A program made the translations under genes and the position numbers. Shown here in pieces: positions 46,359-59,036 of a stretch of 64,000 nucleotides of DNA. Positions within the stretch are counted from its first letter, which is position 1. Each line of letters opens with the position of its first letter. This stretch comes from Heterodera schachtii (lineage: Eukaryota; Nematoda; Chromadorea; Rhabditida; Heteroderidae), in assembly GCA_023374025.1 (NCBI GenBank), contig SIJG01000021.1:893675-957674 (forward strand). Direction: 5' to 3'. The notes under the pieces are model-generated. The model saw only the letters and a list, made by a program, of their open reading frames with translations, was not told the origin of the DNA and did no database searches.

Positions 46359-49300
46359 TCATTCATTGATTATTGTTTTGTCCTCCAAAATGTCCATCAA
46401 AACCCATTTTTTCGCCACCGTCGACAAAACATTGGCACCCAATTTTTGGAATTCGTTAATTATTTCCATTTCGTCAATTTCAGCAGACAAAAGGTCCAAC
46501 TGTTGCAAATATTCCATTTTCATTTCAATATCGAAGTTCCTCAAGTGTTCCTTCAAATTTTCGTTGCCATTCGCTGGCATTTCAATGCCAAAAAGCCAAA
46601 CTTTGCCAAAATTAATGCTAAAATTTGAACGAATTAATAATTCTGTTTTTTTTGGAGTTTAACTTTTTTTAACTCTAATCACGTCAGTCTCAAAAACTTC
46701 TCAAAATAGCTATTATTAAAATTGCAAATTATACCGCCAATAAATAATAATTATAATTATTTATCCCCCGCCCACTTTAATTAATTAACCCCGAACAATT
46801 AATTGGTCACCTGAATTCCCGGTGGACCAATTCGCCCACAATTTTAAATGTTTCTTCTCTGTTAATTTCCGTGTCTATTACACAAATTTCAATTTCTTTT
46901 GAATTTTTCATTCCAATTTTGTCCATTAAATTATTCATTTTCAATCGAATTTTTCCTCGAATAAAATTGCAAAATTTTTCATAATCACTTTTCTGCTCAG
47001 CCACACAATTGATCACAATAAACTCTTTATGCTAAATTATAATTAGTAGGGATCATTTTTTTATGTAAATACATGTTTTTTTCCTGGATTCTCCATGCTC
47101 TAATTAGTAGGAAAAACACTTTCTTTTTTGTGTTTGCGAACAAAAGTTGGGACTTTTATTTACATATTTTTACATATTTTCGGATTTTTCTACATATTAC
47201 ATATGTACATATTTTTATACATATTTTGGACTTTTTCACATTTTTTTGTACATATTTTGCATTTTTTGAGAATTTTTAGGGAATTTTTTTATGAAATACC
47301 CCCAAAAATATGCAAAATTTCGTAATTTTTTTCAAAAATTTTGAGAATTTATAGAAATTTTTTGCGAAAAGTAAAAAATTTTTTTTGACAATGTGCCACA
47401 AAAAATAGTTATTTTTTTCAAAAATGGGATATAAATAAATTAATTTTTAAATTATTAAAAGATAATTCTAAGCTTATTTAGGTCATTTTTATGGCAATTT
47501 GTGCCTGTTTCACCCTTTAGAATGAATTTTTTCCCCAAAAAACAGCATTTAAAAAATTTTATTTACATATTTTACTACATATTTCTGGATTTTTGTACAT
47601 ATTTCATACATATTTCAGTGTTTTTTATACATATTTTATTTACATATTTCGCGATTTTTCTTACATAAATAAATGATCCCTAATAATTAGTTATTTAATT
47701 ATTAAATTAAGCATCAATTAAAACTCACTTTTTCCACAAATTCCGTTGGATTTCCCTCCAATAAAACAAATTGTGCTGGTGATTTGTTTCCATTTGCTCC
47801 TCTTTTTACTTTCATCTTTTCCAATTCCTTCTCATTTTCTGTTAGTGATTTTTCTTCCAATTTTTCAGTGTTTTTTTCCTCTTTCTTTTCTTTTTCCTCC
47901 ATTAAATTTTCTTCCGCTTTTATCTCTTTATCCCTTTGCTTATCATTACTCTCTTTATCTTTTTGCTTTTCCTTTTTCTCTTTCGCCTCCTTTTTGTTTA
48001 TTTTTTGGTTTTTTCTTTTTTTCTTTCCTTTTCCTTTTTTTGTTTCATTTCGCTGCATATTTTTTCCTTTTTCCTCACTTTCTTTTGCTGTAATAAATTC
48101 GCTCTCATTAAAAGAGATTCCGTTCATTTCAAATAATTTCTTTATGTCGCCCATTTTCAAAAATTGCAATAAATTTTCAATAAATTTTTTCTCATCTAAA
48201 AATAAAATCTGTTTTTAATAAAATTTAGAAAATACTTTTTTCAATTGACTTACGTTTCTTTCCACATTTTTTATTGCGATTTTCGTTTGAAATTGGCAAA
48301 AAAATGGCGCCAATTTGTAAAAACTGTGTACAATCTGAACAATAAAATTATTTTTTAATAGATTTGTTTTTTCAATTTTCTTTTTATTTACCCAAAAATA
48401 TTTCTCTCATTTCTCTGCCTATCTCTTCGTCGTTCAAATGCTTTTTCAGCGCCTCAAAATGAATTTGCTGCACCAATTCCAACGGTTCCACAGCTTTTTC
48501 ATCCGCCTCTTCGAGCCAGCGCAAATTTGAAATGGTCGCCACAAAAAAATGTGTGCGATTTATCCAAATTTTTTGCGCTTTTTTTGATGGATTTTTGAAT
48601 TGCTTTTCGATGAATTTGTACAATTCTATGAGAAATAAATTTGCAAGGAAAGTGCATAAGAATGATTCTCCCATTTTTATAATTTTACAATTTTAAATTT
48701 AACTCAAAATTATCTTTTTAAAAATCAAAGACAAAATTAAATTATTATTTTAACCAAAGTAGCGGAGTTTAATGCACAATTCGATCCTTTAAAACCTTTT
48801 GTTTGGAAAAGTTTTTTGAATTTCTGCGTTAAGCCCCTCAATTTTTGTTTTAAATTACATTTTCAGCGTAATTAAGTGATTGATAATGAATAGGTAATTT
48901 CATTTTATTGTGGTTTAATTAATTAACAAATTGCCAAAGCCATTAACACTCACCCGATAAGTAATTGCTCACAAAAATGCTTATCAATTTGTATATTCTT
49001 TCATCATAAATTGTTGGGTCTGACTTATCGTAAAGATAGCGAAGGTCAACCCAAACGAAGTCGAGCAGTTCAGAAAAGGAAGACAAATTCGAATTGGACG
49101 CAAATGGTGGGGGAAACGATTGGCACGACGAAAGGGCGGCACGCAAATGGGGCTGAACTTTTGGGAATTTGGCCGACAAATGATTGGCCATCGCCGCAAT
49201 GTCAGCGGCCAAACGGGCGCCGAGGCGCTCAATGGGCGACGAACTTTTGGCCATTGCACGGCGATAATTGTGCAAAAGACGCGATTTGTTGGAGAAGACT

Positions 49301-51686
49301 AAAAAAGCCATGAAAAACAGTTTTAAAAAATGACCGGAAAAGCGTCAGTGGAAAAAGCATTAATGAATTAGAATTTGAATGGATTTTGGTAATTTTTCAA
49401 AATTTTGTTAAATTTTGAATGTTTCTTAAATCGAATTATGGCTTATGAACTATGTATGTTCTTATACAATTTTGAATTTTGTCTACAATATTTAATGTTT
49501 AAGACATTTTTTAATGTGTATCACTGACGCCTTTCTCACTGACGCATTTTCAGTTATCCTTTTTAAATTAGCTAACAAATCAGCAATTATAGACGGAAAA
49601 ACTGCTGCTGATCAATTTATTATTATTTTTCTTCCATAACGAAATCCCATTACTTTGAGAATTAAAATTAATTCAATTTTTGGCAAAGAAAATTAACCTA
49701 ACCTACTACCTAATGATTCCTTTTATTCGTCATTATTTAGCGCTAATTAGTCGGTCCGTTTCACTTACAGTTCGCATTGTAAAGCTTCTCTCGGATTTGC
49801 TCGTCTTTCCATAATTCCTCGATTAATTTATGCTGAACTAAATTGTGTAGTCTCATCATTGCACCCGGCTTTTCTCGTATAATTCTGATGATTTCGTCGT
49901 CCTTTCCGTTTGTCTCTTTTTTCAAATAGTTTTTGAAGAATTCGATACGTTCTTCCAATAAAATTTGTCGTACCCATTCGAAAATTTCGTTGGTATCATG
50001 TGAAAAGCACCAAATCGGGGCCTCCCATTCAATTTTTGGGCGATTTTTGGCCATTTCACTCAAAAATTGGACGTACTGTCCAAGTGGACAAAGCATCCGA
50101 TCCACGGGCCATTCTTTGGAGGGGCAAAAAGTTTCGGAAAGTGCCATCACCGTAAAAGTCTGCGTTTTGGTATTTCGAATTTCGTCCGCAATTTTTGGAT
50201 TCTTTAACAGATTCTCCTCCCTTTCTTTTGCCATTCCAATTAACTGTTTCATTGCCAATTTCGTCTCCGTTTTGTGAGATGTTTTCTGGTCCGAATCAAA
50301 AATCAATTTGTATAACTCAATTTGTTCTTCAGCATTAAATATCGCTTAAATTACGAAAAAAACCAAAAAGGATTTTTGGTCCATTTTAAATTTATTACCG
50401 TAATTTCGATACCGTGGTACTGTCCAAGCATTGTCGGCGAAAGGTTTGGTCAAACCCGGGAATTTGTCAATCAGCTTTTGTATCATTGAGAAGTGCATTT
50501 CACATTGTGTGTCGGTAAAAAGTTTCATAACTTTTTGAATGCCCAATTCATTTTCACAATTCTTTTCGGACCATTTCAAATCGGTTTCTGATGGCCTTAA
50601 TCTGATTTATTTGAACCTAAAAAATAAAACCATTGAGGACGCCTAAAATAAGACATAAAAATAATCCAAAAATCGAAAAATATATTAAAAGCCGGGCTTC
50701 CAATTCAAAAATTCCAAAAAAAGGACATCACTAAAATGAATAAAAAATTTATACACAAAATAAAAGGACAACTTTAAAACCCGATTCAAAAGATTAAAAT
50801 TTTATTTGATTCAACAGCAATTTTATAAATTTTAGCATATATTTTTGAAGTGCATACAGTCAACTCTAAGAAAATAGGACAATCCTTAAAAAAGAACATT
50901 TAAAAAGTTTATTTAATTATTATTTATGGCTTTCGAATATAAATAAATTAATTAGTCTTTTATTGTCATAAAATTGGACCTGATTAATGAAACCCTTGCG
51001 GAGAAGGAATTTTCTCCATTTTGCATTTTTCAGCAAAGTGCCATTGTTCACCAACCATAATGAAAAGCTTTCGGAATAGCAAATTTTTGCTATTTTTCCC
51101 ACAAAGTTTTGCTGTCCCTCCTCGGTTTGGTCCTTTTTTGTGAATAATAATCCCAAATTGGTCAAATCGGCCGTCGCTTCGTTAATAATCCGAGCAAATT
51201 GCGTCTCATTTTTGGCATTTAAATTCAGCGCAAAATTTATTATTTCTGTGAGCAAAAATTCATTTTTGAAATTGTAAATTTCAATGTTAAATAATTGTTT
51301 TTCCATTTCCGAAATTGGCTCCGATTTTTTGAGCAGCAACACATACTTTTGGAGCAGTTCAAAGAGCGCGTCATCATCTTTATTTTAAAATTAAAAAAGC
51401 TTAATTTGCAAGGAATTTGTCAAAAAATTTAAAAAAAAAATCAAAAATATAATTCACAAAAATTCTCATTTTTAATAGAACCTAAATTCTCTTATTCAAT
51501 TCCTTTTTCAATCATTTATAATTAGTGTTACCCAAATTTTACAAATAGAAAATGCTATTTCTTTTTAAAACACAGTCAAATTGTGTCCAATTCGTACCCA
51601 CCCTTCTGAATTAAATTGTCTGCTCCCACAACAGCCGAAAAGATGGTAAGAAATGGCAAAATTGCAATAAAATTGATGAAAACCAT
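46359..51686 (-). CDS. Large secreted multi-exon protein, paralogue of the gene at 33774-41877
   Basis: Starts with a signal peptide (MVFINFIAILPFLTIFSAVV, ATG at 51686). Recognisable exons on the minus strand: about 51376-50980 (SEPISEMEKQLFNIEIYNFK), 50579-50400 (FTDTQCEMHFSMIQKLIDKF), 50330-49790 (TFTVMALSETFCPSKEWPVD), 49300-48953 (AMAKSSSPIERLGARLAADI), 48670-48390, 48195-47714 and 47036-46811, with the last exon ending at 46359. The 47.7-48.2 kb exon begins KFIENLLQFLKMGDIKKLFE, then about 100 residues made almost only of Lys and Glu. The C-terminal module is EFIVINCVAEQKSDYEKFCN then FGKVWLFGIEMPANGNENLK, matching the other paralogue's HFIVVICAAPNYQ and CKKIWLVGIE. Family and function unknown. 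The penultimate intron holds a hAT-type MITE. Confidence 0.62.
47047..47682. mobile_element. hAT-type MITE inside an intron
   Basis: 636 bp with termini TAGGGATCATTT...AAATGATCCCTA and the 8-bp target duplication ATAATTAG (47039-47046 and 47683-47690). The interior is built of (T)ACATATTTT units and contains CCTGGATTCTCCATGCTCTA near one end. It fills nearly all of the intron of the minus-strand gene between exons ending at 47714 and starting at 47036; the acceptor AG lies only about 10 bases from the element. Confidence 0.92.
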
Positions 51687-52050
51687 TTTGTTAATGTGTA
51701 AATAATATTATAAAATGAATGAAAGTAAAAAATGCAAATTACCTATATATTATGCGTAGTCGGAAGGAATTCGAATTGCTAAAATATGACGACAGACAAT
51801 CAATCAATCAATGACTTTATTATTTAATAGTCGTCGTGTAAAATGTTATCGTAGACGCTTATTTACGTGGTTTTTTTTGTTGTATAATTTGAATATTTGC
51901 CTTTGGGTATTCTTTTTAATATTTTTTACATAAATATGTATTCATTAAATATCAACAATAGGGATGTTAGAAAGGAAATTAAAAAAAACCTGAAAAATGA
52001 AAGGAAAAAACGAAAACGAAAATATGAAAACCGAAATTCTGAATTTATTT
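51687..52050. other. 5' flank of the secreted-protein gene
   Basis: AT-rich upstream sequence of the minus-strand gene starting at 51686. No distinct promoter motif recognised. Confidence 0.4.
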
Positions 52051-52562
52051 CAGGGCTGTCAAAAATATGCAAATGCATTTTTTTTCCTGGGTTCTACGTA
52101 GTCTAATTAGTAGGAAAAACATCTTCTTTTTGGTATTTGCTTATAAAAGTCGGGACTTTATTTGCATATTTTGCATATTTCGGTTTTTTATGCATATTCT
52201 GCATATTTGAGTTTTTTTTGCATATTTTGCCATTTTTCAAATATTTTCCGATTTGAATATCCATTAAGAAAAAAAGTTGATTATGCCTAAAATGAAATCC
52301 AAATCTGAATGGATGCGCGGAATGGGTCAACAGTGAGCTTCACTGCCGAAAATCTTGAGAAATTTTTGATTTGCATTGCAAAAACAACAGATAAAATTTA
52401 TGAGGAATAAAATTTTTTAATTAATTTGCACCCCTAATTTTCAAGTTTTTTTTTGTGCATATTTTGCGATTTTTGTGCATATTTGTTGCATGTTTTACGA
52501 CTTTATTTGCATATTTATGCGCATATTTTGGCCCTTTTTCGTGCATATTTTTGACAGCCCTG
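52051..52562. mobile_element. hAT-type MITE with CAGGGCTGTC termini
   Basis: 512 bp between CAGGGCTGTCAAAAATATGC at 52051 and its complement ending at 52562, flanked by TTTATT on both sides. The interior consists of GCATATTTT units and shares CCTGG(G/A)TTCT..., CTAATTAGTAGGAAAAACA and TTTGC(G/T) stretches with the element at 47047-47682, although the termini differ. No coding capacity. Confidence 0.85.
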
Positions 52563-52866
52563 TTTATTATAAATTTCTTAGTGGTTTCACATACAAAAAA
52601 ACGAAGAAGAAATGTACAGAAACTCTAAATACGAAATTTCCAACATATGTACCTTGTTCAAAAAAAAACGAAGGGACACGGACTTTCGTCGCCCTTAGAA
52701 ATGCTGTTTTTTCGAGTCTCGAGCCCATAAATAACTGACGGGCCACTGGTAATCCATTATAAACGCAACGGTTTAAATACCAATTCTTTTTTTTATTATT
52801 ATTTTGAGAACAATTACGTAAATTCTGTTTAATTTTTTGAAAAAATGCAATTTGATCAGCTCATTG
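52563..52866. other. Spacer, nothing recognised
   Basis: Short AT-rich sequence with a CGAGTCTCGAG palindrome near 52713, between the MITE and the 3' end of the MLT-10-like gene. Confidence 0.4.
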
Positions 52867-55800
52867 TCAGCTCAGCCAACTCGGCGACAAAATGACCAAA
52901 TAAGCGAAAACGGGCGACATCAAAACGGGGGACAATGCGTAGGGGGAGAGGAAAAGGCCGGACAGAAATTTGGGAGAGAAAATTTGCGGGGTTAGCACCA
53001 ACGGGGAGAGCACAATGGGCGACATCATTGTCGGGTTCAGAAGGGCCGGGGTCAGCACCAGCGGGGACAGAATGGCGGGGTGGAAGAAATGGGAGGACAT
53101 TATTTGCGGGTTCATGATGAACGGGCTCAAAATCTGAGCAAAAAAAATGAAAAAATGTGGATTTTCAAATTAGCAACTTACGATACTGTTCAAAAACCCT
53201 AAAAACAAAATTTAATTGTTTTTATTTACATTTTTAATTAACCTGGCGACAAAATGAATGGCTGCATAATTATTGGAGTCAGAATAATGGATGAGAAGAT
53301 AAACGGAGACAACACCAGGGGAGTCATTATACGAGGCGACAAAATCCAAAATTTGATTAGGCAATTAAACATAATTAAAAGGTTAATTAATTAACGCGAA
53401 CCGGAGGAGAGAAAAAACGAGGCGACAGAATTGCAGGCCAAAAGGTGTGAAAATGATAAATAAAAGCAATTAGACAATTAAGCCAAAACAAAACCCCATA
53501 ATCGTCGGGGACAAAATGGTCGGAGAGAAGACAAGCGGAGAGAGCACAAGCGAATTGGCAATTCTATGGAGCATTAGCCAATTAAATTGTATTATTTTTT
53601 GATTATTATTTTGCCAACCTTGGCTTTTTGATGCCCGGCTTAAACACACTCGGGGAAAGCTGAAAATTGAAAAAAAGGAATGGATGATTCATTTGCTAAT
53701 TTTGGGCCAAGTGCAGGTCCTTCTTCGAAATTTGTCTCAAAAAATTAAATTAAAAATCACATAATTTTGACTATGAAAAATTACGAATCAGTAGAATGCC
53801 AAAAGTTTCTATTTCAGCAATTGGACTTTATTCTAATGAATATTGGAACTTTTTCAAAGGTGAGAACCAATCATTTCATACTTTAGCTCCGGATTCCTTG
53901 CCCTATTAAACAGACCACGTCATTTTGTCGGAGATCAAATGAGGCCATCTCAGACAGGCGACGAATGTCGGCTTCGATCATCTGCAAAAAGCAAATATTT
54001 TTTGTCAATTTAATTATTTCCGTGAATTTCCTCCATGAATTTTGGCCCAATAATTTTGCTTGTTTGGCCCACTTTGCTGACGGAAGTGCCATTCTTCACA
54101 ATTGGCAGTAATCGCCGCAGTGTTTGCGAGTCGTTGAAGGGCGAGCTCGGCCCGTAAATCAGACGGAGCTGTTCGGCACTCATCGACACAACGCCCGTTC
54201 TGTTCATTTCTGCCAACTTGAAATGGCAATTACAATATAAATGCTTTTAATTTATTTATTTATTTTGTTTTTCATTTTACTTGCTCTTTGCTCAAATTTT
54301 GCACCAATTTTTCCCATGTGTCCGATTTTCGTTGTTCGTTCTGTCCATACATTTCGCGCACCTTTCAAATTCGAGTGAAAACAAATTCCCATTTTCCCAT
54401 TTGCTCCTCACATTTTCCTTCGTCAGATAAAGGCCATCAAATTCGCGTTTGTATCGTTTCTCCACTTTTTTGGCCATTTCCTCATCAGTGCCGTGCCCAT
54501 CATCAGCAGAGGACAACAAATGCTGAGAATTGTAAAACATTGTTAATGCTGGTGAATAATCACTTTCTGTTTAGTCTGCCGATTGGGATTTTAGCCAAAT
54601 GGACGACTTTATGTCATAGCCAAAAATGTAATTATTAAAAAACTAAATATAATTTAAAAATGCGCTAAATTAGTTTAGGAATTGAAAATTGAAAAGAACG
54701 GTCTGGGATTGGAAGAATTGTATGTCCATTTTACAAGGACGTCCTTTGGAAGGACATGGGGTTTAGGAATGAATATAAAAGGTTCCTTTCAAGGACATAA
54801 AAAGATGTGAGGTGAGACTGTGGGCAATTTGAATAATAAATTAAAAAATATAAAACAATTGCTGAAAGCAATAAGTTGTTTTGCATTATTCTTCCATCCA
54901 CCTTCACTGTGTCCACTTGCTCGTTGACCCCCGATGCTTCCATGATCAGATTAAGCCATTCGTTTTGGTCTCTGTCCACCAAATGGGTCCCCTCCTTCAT
55001 CAAATTTGGCAAACTCATTTTCCTTTCAAGGCCATGCCCTTTTGTGTGCAGGCTGAACAGTGATGGGGACAGAAAATTGGCCTAAAAAGAAAAAAAAATA
55101 AAAACATTTGCTATTTTTGAATTATATATAGATAGATATAATATAAAATTCCAATAGTTTTTCAGGTTTTTGGGTGGAAAGGGGGGCCTCCTGCTGGGCA
55201 GTAGGGGGTCAACTCAGTCCCATCAACTCGAGTTAGCTGAGTACAGTGCCTTAAACCGATGGGACTGAGTTGGCCGGGGACGTGTTGTCGCGTTTCGTCC
55301 TGTCCCGCCCCCTCTGATCCGCCGTGGAGCTGATCAATGAGCAATTCTTTAAAAAATTCGACACCTTTCCCCTCGACTTGCTGGCCGTGACGCTCATAAA
55401 CCGTGGCGATAAAACGTCAACCAATCGGCCCGCTTCCGTTGCTTTTGCTCTCGCCGCTTCTCCGCCCTTTGCCCTCCGTTCGCCGCTTTTACCGTATTCC
55501 TCGCTCTGCTCCCTACCGTACTCCTCCCGCTCCATTTCTTCGTCATAATTTGCCATTTCATTTCTTTTCTCTCCGTTAAATTCGTCCGATTTTGAGTGTT
55601 CGATTGACTTTGACTTCTTTTCCAACTCCGCCAATCGCATGCCGACTTTGATGCCATCATTGACCAATTTGGCAATTTGCGCTTCCAATTTGCCCACTTT
55701 GCTACCGTAAGCCATTGTTTCATCGGCCGAATTCATTTTCAGCAGTGTTTTTTGGTCATATTTTTTATTTGTTCCAATTGCCGATTTTGTGGACTGAATA

Positions 55801-57548
55801 AAGCAAAGTTATTATTCTTTTAATAACAACAAATTACCATTTGTTTGAGCGCATAATCCTTCCATTTTTTCTCTTCACTTTTCAACTGATTGTGCGCCTT
55901 TTTTGCCTTTTGTATTTTTGAAATTGTTTCTTGCCAACTTAAATAATAATTTTATTTGTTTTATTATTTACTATATTAATTTGAATTATAGTATATTTTT
56001 TCTTTCCAATTTTCCTCTTACGGTATTGCCCGTGTTTTGTTCTTCCTTCCCAATATGCCGCTCATCAAAAAGCGTGCCAATCCTCCAATGGGACTGAGGC
56101 CAAGTGTTCGTTTTGCCTCCAGCAAGTTGTATGAATGACTTTTCGAAATTGCAACATTTTTGCGTTTTCTTGCCAAAAAGTCTTTGTCTAAATGCCGTTG
56201 GTCTCTGGCAAAAACTGCTTCCCTTTTCCGCACTTTGGCAACTTCAATTTTTGGCTTTGCGCTGTAATGACCAATTTTACTTGGACCTAAATAATGTCGG
56301 AAAGTAAAAAAGAAAAAGCATCTCAATTGGAAGTGATTAATTAACAGCGACACCGAGTCCGCTCAACTTTTGGCACTTTTTGCGGCTAATTATGTAGTCA
56401 AAAAATCCCACGGCTCAAGTACAGTTTATGCGTCCAATGGACTTTTGTTCGTCCAATCAATTTTTATGCGTCCAATCAAATTTTTCATCCGGTGATCATG
56501 TTTATGCTAGCTCTATTTCCGTTTAGCTGCACCTTAATTCAACATAGGGAATGGCACGGCTTAATCATTGGCTAAATTGGATACCGAAGAGCGAACCCTT
56601 GCCCTTTTTGCGGAATTTGCCCTAACACTAACAAAAACTACCATAAAGGTCGTTAGTATTAACGAATCTAGGAAAACAACTTATGTTACATGACTGGTAA
56701 TTCTGCTAAGATATTCAAAATTTTGTAAAAATAGACTAGAAAATCTTGGTGGAATATTGTCAATGCAATACAATTCGATGTAAAAAATTTGATTGGACGC
56801 ATAAACTGTACTTGAGCCATAGCCAATCCCACTACCCCTAATTTTACAATGATAAATTAATAGATTTGCGAAAATATTTCATTTAAAGAAATTACTTCCC
56901 ATTATTCGGCATTTTTACTCACCATTCACAGTTTCTTTTCCTGCTGCTGAATTGCTTTCGTGTCCTTTTTCTGCCTTTTTCTTCTGATCTTCCGTTTGTT
57001 CTTTTTCTTCGGCACTTTCGCTTTCGACTCGAATTTGTCCCACCCAATTTTCGCTTTCCGCCACATCTTTGGTGCCAGCAACAATTTTGGCATTTTTGCG
57101 CTCAATTTCGAATTCGTTGTTCAACAGCCGAACGATGCATTTGGCCATCCGTGGCACTGTCTGTGCGCCAAAATAACATTCGTTGAATTTGTCCGGCACC
57201 ACGTCTAATTGGTCTTTGTTGGAATGCCTTTAAACACATAATTTTTGTGAAAATTTACTAATTAAATTCCATTAAAAAGAGCACAAATAACAGAAACAAA
57301 CTTTTCTTGCAAAAATACTGACAGAACAGAGGCAAATGCTTGGGTTGTCCAATGTTCGTAAATCTAAAGACAACCAAAAAAGGGTTTAAAATAAATTAAA
57401 TAATTAAAAAAATATTAAATTTATTTACCCGATATCCCTCCTCCGTGGACATTTGAATTGTGGTGACTTTGGGAAAAGAATGAAGCTGTACAGCGGAGAC
57501 TGAAGCTGATGAAGAAGTAAGCAAAAAGAGAAAAGCGAATGCCAACAT
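52867..57548 (-). CDS. MLT-10-like moulting protein with Pro-rich LSP repeats
   Basis: Multi-exon minus-strand gene from a signal peptide (MLAFAFLFLLTSSSASVSAV, ATG at 57548) to the stop at 52867. Middle exons: YEHWTTQAFASVLSVFLQE (57.3 kb), KFNECYFGAQTVPRMAKCI (57.2-56.9), LGLSPIGGLARFLMSGILGR (56.3-56.0), a coiled-coil and charged region (55.9-55.3), then the MLT-10 core: PSLFSLHTKGHGLERKMSLP, DQNEWLNLIMEASGV (55.1-54.8), FDGLYLTKENV (54.5), LAEMNRTGVVSMSAEQLRLI (54.2). The C-terminal part has tandem hydrophobic Ser-Pro units (ILSPLVLTPALLNPTMMSP and so on) and closes with VILSPSWLS. That ending and core are the mark of the nematode MLT-10 family, secreted proteins of the hypodermis needed for completing the moult in C. 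elegans. Several repeat exons (53.1-53.7 kb) are tiny; their junctions were not all fixed. Confidence 0.86.
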
Positions 57549-59036
57549 TGACAGACAAACAAAATGACAAATTAATCTTAAAATATTCGCTTATGTGTTT
57601 CAAAAGAATTAATTCAAATGTCTAAGACATTTGACAGATTAATTTTTCATAATTATGTTGTACTTTAGAGGGAGGGAGTAAAAGTCGCGGGACGGCATTT
57701 TTGGGCGAACAAACAAACAATTAGTGGTTGAGTTACGCTGATGCCCCGCCCGCTAATTAATCTGCCGTTTTGCTGCTGACAGCCGATCCGGCTCGTGCCG
57801 TTGCTTTCTGACCGATGGTCTCTCATTTATGACATTTTTCATCGGAAAACACTGAAAAAAGATGATGAATTGTGCCTACCGTCAAAAGATTATTAATTGA
57901 TTGTGCTTCCTTCCCATCGAAGATTGATATGAAAGCGCTCATTAAAATAACAAATCATAAGCTAATAACACCACCAGCAAAGTGCGTTGACAATTTGGTT
58001 TATTTCCCAACAATTTGTTTAATTTAATGGAAAACTTTAAAATAATTAGCGAAAAGCACAAAAAATGTTTTATCTAATTAAATAAATTTAATTTCAATTT
58101 AAAATTGCCTCATTAATTATTGAGAATACAATTAGTTGTTTGGTTTTCAAGAATTCAAAAAATGCTAAGAATTTGTTTGCATTGAAAAGGGCAAATTCTG
58201 CGGGGCATGGAAATGCTTAATAATTCGTTGTACTTGAAGCTGTTCGGTCGGCAAATATTTGATCAAAAAAGGTGGGCTGAAAAGCACGCGAACGGAGTGA
58301 TGAGTTTGAAGCGGTCATCAGAAAAGTGCAAGAACAATTCACTGAAATGCTTAACAATTATTAATATTGGTGGAGAGAATTAAATTTGAATGTTTCGCGT
58401 GTCGGTGAAAGCGGGAAAAAATGTTTTAAGCTTTACCTTTTTAAGCCACAATTAGCAACCGTACCCCATAAATCACGCCATAAAATTGCTTCAACTGAAT
58501 GACCGTTTGAAATACAATTTGTACAATGGCATGAAATGAACTTGAACAAAAGTCGCACTTTAATTTTTGGCATTTGTCAAGAAAATTCATTTGCATATAA
58601 AAAGTGCCGTGTTTCAATTCACAATTCACACTTTCATTTCTAAACAAAAGAATAGGAATGGGCACATGAAAAAGCTCAAAATGGCAAATTTAATAGTGGA
58701 AGTGTTCAATAGTGATTCTTTCGAAAATATTTTGTCATAATTTTAAAATTTTATGATTCCCTCATAAAGACAATTTAATTTATAAAATTAGTTTGGAAAG
58801 TTGCTAATAATTAATTTTAATACTCATTTTAAAAAACAGCTACGGTTTTGTTTTTTCTTTAATCTAAATATAAAACAAAATTTTTCTAAAATGTTTAATG
58901 TGAATTAGAAAATTTATTGGAAAATTTTTTATTATAATAAAAAATAAATTTACTTTTTTAAAATTAGTGAAATATAATAAATTTAATTATTTATTTTTTA
59001 GGCCATTATTGCCGAATTATTTACAAAATAATCATA
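57549..59036. other. Divergent intergenic region between MLT-10-like and receptor genes
   Basis: 1.5 kb, AT-rich, the shared upstream region of a minus-strand and a plus-strand gene. A GC-richer block at 57670-57810 is close to the MLT-10-like start and could be its promoter. No coding frame with family similarity. Confidence 0.5.

Noticed and set aside
58441..58665. 74-codon minus frame with several cysteines, at first suggestive of a zinc finger
   Set aside because: Cysteine spacing fits no known finger and base composition is that of intergenic DNA.
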